Below, piece after piece: positions 5,913 through 8,260 of a DNA stretch of 8,260 nucleotides (position 1 is the stretch's first letter; each line of letters opens with the position of its first letter). The stretch is from Acinetobacter lwoffii (GTDB lineage Bacteria; Pseudomonadota; Gammaproteobacteria; Pseudomonadales; Moraxellaceae). A program made the translations under genes and the position numbers. Location of the stretch: NCBI RefSeq assembly GCF_019048525.1, contig NZ_CP077375.1, positions 1-8,260 on the forward strand, written 5' to 3'. Under the pieces are notes generated by a model that did no database searches, was not told where the DNA came from, and saw only the letters and a list, made by a program, of their open reading frames with translations.

Positions 5913-6118
5913 GAAAATTGCCCTTGGTTTTCGCTACGCTCAAACTCTATTGAATCTCGCTTTCGCTCGATTCGTTGGGGCAATTTTTGGTTCATATTTT
6001 CGTGAATTTGAGAAAAAGCAAAAGCAAGATCAAAAGCAGCTCGGAATTCGCTTCGCTCATGAGCTTTTTTTCTCGCTACGCTCGATTTAGGAATCAAACT
6101 TGGAAAGTTCGCACCCAT
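5909..6118 (-). CDS. Doubtful 69-residue ORF in the repeat-rich spacer
   Basis: An ATG-started ORF encodes a charged peptide with repeated E-R-S-E words (HERSEFRAAF, FERSENQGQ) and a similar RIERKRDSIE stretch. These words are produced by the TCGCTnCGCTC DNA repeats that run through the region, so the peptide may be a by-product of the repeats. No good ribosome binding site is seen before the ATG (only a weak AGAG about 9 bases away), and no domain is recognised. The flanking stretch 6119-6219 holds no further ORF I can support. Confidence 0.25.
   Translation of the reverse strand: MGANFPSLIPKSSVARKKAHERSEFRAAFDLAFAFSQIHENMNQKLPQRIERKRDSIEFERSENQGQFS
5931..6083. repeat. Dispersed TCGCTnCGCTC repeats
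   Basis: Four copies of a short motif occur: TCGCTACGCTC at 5931-5941, TCGCTTTCGCTCGA at 5957-5970 (one base longer), TCGCTTCGCTC at 6048-6058 and TCGCTACGCTC at 6073-6083. Partial copies follow near 6196-6216. The third copy runs into the palindrome GCTCATGAGC and a T7 run, forming a weak terminator-like element around 6039-6068. Function unknown. Confidence 0.55.
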
Positions 6119-6219
6119 GCGGGATGCTCTGTGATGCAGGTGATTGATGGATAGGGAGCTTGTAATCAGGGAAAGGGATGGGCAAATTTTCTCAGTTCGC
6201 TCGTAGACACTCGCTCTGT

Positions 6220-7656
6220 TTATCGACTCATGCCACGAGATTTCATTTTAGGAGCTTGTTGCTGTGCTTTGAGCTGTTGTTCTTGTCTGAGTTTCATCTG
6301 TTGTTCTGCTTTGATCTCATCCACACATTTTTTAATGACTTGATAGGATGGGTATAGAGTCTGGTATTGCTTGGCTTTGGCCGGATGTTGTTGTTGGTAC
6401 TGCTTCCAGGCATGTTCTTTAAACTTTTCATTTTCCAATAAATCCTTCACACCATGTTTTTTCTGGTGTTCATGCTGACCTTTCAGCTTTTTGTGTTCCT
6501 GGTAAATCGCATCACGTTGGGCTTCCCAAGCTTTTTTTCCAAACAGTAAGGGTTTGTGCTGGGTTAATTCGTTGTGTTGATCGACCAGGCTTTGCAATTT
6601 GTCATGACTTTGCTTGAGTCCGCTTTTCACGATCTCCTGGGCAAGCTGCTGATTGAACTCGTTTTGATGTTTGTGGTGCTTGGTCAGGTTTATTTCGGCT
6701 TGTTTGAGATTGCGCTGCATAAAATCCAGGTCTAGATTCGCGTCTTTTGCGCTGATTTCGCGTTTTAGCACTTTGCCAAGGGTTTCCCTCTGTTTTTCCT
6801 CAAACAGGGCTTTTTCGTCAATTGGTGGCGTTTTAGCGCTATTTTTGATTTGGATCTGCTGTTCAGTTTTCAGTGTGCTGAGTTTGATCTCATTTTCAGC
6901 AATCAGCAGATCCATATTTTTGCCGTATTGCAGTTGAGCCTGATTTCTCTGTTTGATTTCATCATTGCTGCGGCTGATTTCGGTCTCAATCCCTTTTCGG
7001 CGTAGTTCGGTGACTTTCGGTCCTTCGTGCAGGGTGGCTTCCAGGCCATTCTCCTGGTCTTTGTAGCTGCGATGGTCGACTCGGGCGGTGTATCCGGCTA
7101 GATCCAGGTGCATATTGCAGATATCGGCAAAGTGTTCGCGCCAGTGTTCAATTTCTCCACTGTGTTTCTGATCCAGTTCCCGGGTTTTCTCGGTAAAACC
7201 TTCCGGAGTAAGTTTGCGTGTGCTCATCAGGATATGGGCGTGATAATTGCGTTCATCACTGCCGGATCCGGTATGCGGTGCATGGATACAGGCATCGACG
7301 GCCACCTGATGTCTGTCCACGATACTGGCGCATAGTTCTTCGAGCATGGCCAGACGTTGTTCCTGGTTCAACTCACTTGGAAAGGCAATTTCAAATTCCC
7401 GGGCAACTGTCGAGTTTTTTCGGGTTTCGCGTTGTTCGACTTCGTTCCAGAGTTTTTCTCGATTATTTAAATGTTCTGGTGCGCCTTCGGGTAAGTAAAT
7501 CTCTTTGTATTCCACCCCGGTTTTTCGGCTGTAGTCATGTTCTCGGCCTTCACGTTCGCAATAAATCTTTTCACCGGCCCGATAGGCAATCGCGGCAGTG
7601 GCGGATCGCCCTGCTGATCGTGCTACGGTTTTGACTGAAAAGTGGTAAATCGCCAT
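6220..7656 (-). CDS. mobA: MobA/MobL-family (MOBQ) relaxase
   Basis: The 478-residue protein nicks oriT and stays bound to the DNA 5' end during mobilization. The N-terminal relaxase domain (about 1-215) begins MAIYHFSVKTVARSAGRSAT and carries the presumed catalytic tyrosine Y25 in AYRAGEK, the FEIAFPSEL strand, and the metal-binding histidines H125 (IHAPH) with H139 and H141 (ERNYHAHILMSTR). Residues after about 230 form a long charged, glutamine-rich coiled coil. There is no helicase or primase domain, as usual for the short mobilization relaxases of small plasmids. The gene starts about 110 bases from the nic-like core of oriT and is divergent from the small mobilization gene at 7866. The ribosome binding site is weak. 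No coupling protein or mating-pair genes are present, so transfer needs a helper plasmid. Confidence 0.92.
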   Translation of the reverse strand: MAIYHFSVKTVARSAGRSATAAIAYRAGEKIYCEREGREHDYSRKTGVEYKEIYLPEGAPEHLNNREKLWNEVEQRETRKNSTVAREFEIAFPSELNQEQRLAMLEELCASIVDRHQVAVDACIHAPHTGSGSDERNYHAHILMSTRKLTPEGFTEKTRELDQKHSGEIEHWREHFADICNMHLDLAGYTARVDHRSYKDQENGLEATLHEGPKVTELRRKGIETEISRSNDEIKQRNQAQLQYGKNMDLLIAENEIKLSTLKTEQQIQIKNSAKTPPIDEKALFEEKQRETLGKVLKREISAKDANLDLDFMQRNLKQAEINLTKHHKHQNEFNQQLAQEIVKSGLKQSHDKLQSLVDQHNELTQHKPLLFGKKAWEAQRDAIYQEHKKLKGQHEHQKKHGVKDLLENEKFKEHAWKQYQQQHPAKAKQYQTLYPSYQVIKKCVDEIKAEQQMKLRQEQQLKAQQQAPKMKSRGMSR

Positions 7657-7677
7657 GTCTATTTTTCGCTTTTAAAT

Positions 7678-7771
7678 TTTCACGTAGTGAAATACAACCG
7701 TGGATACGGTTGTCGGGGTATTGGGGAGACCCCAATCGTACTTGCAAACGAAGTTTGCATAAGTGCGCTCT
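7678..7771 (+). other. oriT: oriT with RSF1010-like nic core
   Basis: The divergent gap between relaxase and small mobilization gene carries successive perfect hairpins: TTTCAC/GTGAAA (7678-7692, loop GTA), ACAACCGT/ACGGTTGT (7694-7713, loop GGAT), ATTGGGG/CCCCAAT (7720-7736, loop AGA) and TGCAAAC/GTTTGCA (7743-7759, loop GAA). The last is followed at once by TAAGTGCGCTCT. An inverted repeat followed by TAA(A/G)TGCG|C is the known arrangement at RSF1010/R1162-type origins of transfer, so nicking is predicted between G7767 and C7768 on the plus strand. Confidence 0.8.
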
Positions 7772-7801
7772 TCGAGGAAAACATTACTATACATATAGCA
7801 C

Positions 7802-7829
7802 CTTGAATGCATATTCAAGTGCGCTTATG
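7802..7829 (+). other. Second inverted repeat with a nic-like core
   Basis: CTTGAAT at 7802-7808 and ATTCAAG at 7813-7819 are perfect 7-bp arms with a GCAT loop. They run into AAGTGCGCTTATG (7817-7829). The AAGTGCGCT core is identical to the one at 7761-7769, again on the plus strand 3' of a hairpin, but here the hairpin arm overlaps the first three bases of the core. It may be a second or decayed nic, or a binding site of the accessory protein encoded just downstream. Confidence 0.45.
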
Positions 7830-7865
7830 TTAGGGATGGTTTCCCAGGATGATGGTATCGGATTA

Positions 7866-8135
7866 ATGAGCGTTACTGAAACACTAGACAGCAAAATTAA
7901 AGCCCAGGAAGAAAAGCTGAAACAGCTCAAAGCTCAAAGACAGGCAGCACTGGCAAGAGAACGTGCCAAAGAGAAAGAACAGGTACGAAAGGATGATACC
8001 AGACGCAAGATTTTAATTGGATCCTGCATGTTGAAAATTACCGAAAATGATGAACAAGCTAGAGCAAAACTGATTGCTCAGATGGATAAGTATTTAACGG
8101 ATGAAAGAGATCGTAAGCTGTTTGATTTAATCTGA
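7866..8135 (+). CDS. MobC/TraD-like small mobilization accessory protein
   Basis: The 89-residue protein opens MSVTETLDSKIKAQEEKLKQ with a coiled coil over about residues 5-45. It then has KDDTRRKILIGSCML, the D-T-R-R-K-I-L-I-G signature of the small TraD/MobC-type proteins encoded opposite MOBQ relaxases (PF06412-like). Such proteins are thought to assist relaxosome formation at oriT, and the position 95 bases beyond the nic-like core fits. The start at 7866 is chosen because the family usually begins just before the T-E-x-L-D-x-K-I segment. The ribosome binding site is poor (GGA only 3 bases away), and in-frame ATGs at 7827 and 7836 remain possible but would run into the second hairpin. Confidence 0.75.
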   Translation: MSVTETLDSKIKAQEEKLKQLKAQRQAALARERAKEKEQVRKDDTRRKILIGSCMLKITENDEQARAKLIAQMDKYLTDERDRKLFDLI

Positions 8136-8260
8136 ATTACTTAAGATAAATATCTGTAGTTTATAAAATCTGAATTTTTGGCTTATTTCGATGGTTTAAT
8201 TGATATGCACACAATCCATTCATAGATCCCACTTAAAAAGTCAGTGATACTACACACTTT
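8136..8260. other. Short AT-rich non-coding end of the window
   Basis: I see no ORF with a ribosome binding site, no strong hairpin with a T-tract and no repeat in these 125 bases. If the plasmid is circular in this window, this stretch together with bases 1-47 forms the gap between the mobilization gene and the cargo promoter. Confidence 0.4.

Noticed and set aside
7108..7634. Plus-strand ORFs across the relaxase gene
   Set aside because: They overlap the firmly identified relaxase on the opposite strand and resemble no protein family.
7710..7865. N-terminal extension of the small mobilization protein through the oriT hairpins
   Set aside because: The extra residues are a translation of hairpins and the nic core, show no family resemblance and have no good ribosome binding site.
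8175..8205. ATTTCG near the window end as an XerC arm
   Set aside because: Beyond the first six bases the arm diverges and no XerD arm follows at the right distance.

Overview
The window looks like most or all of a small mobilizable plasmid from Acinetobacter or a close relative. The signs are a Rep_3 (RepB-type) initiator read leftward with iterons behind it, the small helix-turn-helix 'plasmid replication DNA-binding protein' that usually follows such initiators, a Xer recombination site of the Acinetobacter pdif type, and a MobA/MobL (MOBQ) relaxase with an oriT and a divergent small mobilization protein. I cannot tell from the sequence whether the 8.26 kb closes into a circle. All three plasmid functions (replication, mobilization, cargo) are present and no gene is visibly cut at either edge.

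Layout. 1-3524 (+ strand) is a very AT-rich cargo operon: a near-consensus sigma70-type promoter, a 25-codon ORF, two perfect 13-bp inverted repeats, a JmjC/cupin-4 oxygenase, a TylF-family O-methyltransferase and a 12-helix MFS transporter. 3525-4038 is a scar region with a broken transposase fragment, a 28-bp pdif site and a strong intrinsic terminator. 4039-5607 (- strand) holds repB followed by the small DNA-binding protein gene, with palindromes between and inside them. 5626-5912 is the probable replication origin: six iterons and a very AT-rich stretch. 5905-6219 is an odd repeat-rich spacer with one doubtful small ORF. 6220-7656 (- strand) is the relaxase. 7678-7829 is oriT, a run of five short-loop hairpins containing an RSF1010-like nic core and a second nic-like core. 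7866-8135 (+ strand) is a MobC/TraD-like small protein. The last 125 bases hold nothing I recognise.

The cargo is the interesting part. A very short peptide gene with its own good ribosome binding site lies just downstream of the promoter. A terminator-like hairpin separates it from two tailoring enzymes (a 2-oxoglutarate/Fe(II) hydroxylase of the ribosomal-oxygenase type and an O-methyltransferase) and an exporter. This is the layout expected of a small ribosomally made, post-translationally modified peptide (RiPP) cluster, with high expression of the precursor and attenuated expression of the enzymes. I do not recognise it as a described system. The peptide-substrate idea is inference; the enzyme families and the architecture are read directly. 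Composition supports separate origins: a sampled 60-base line in the methyltransferase gene (1561-1620) has 17 G/C, against 35 G/C in a line of the relaxase gene (7021-7080).
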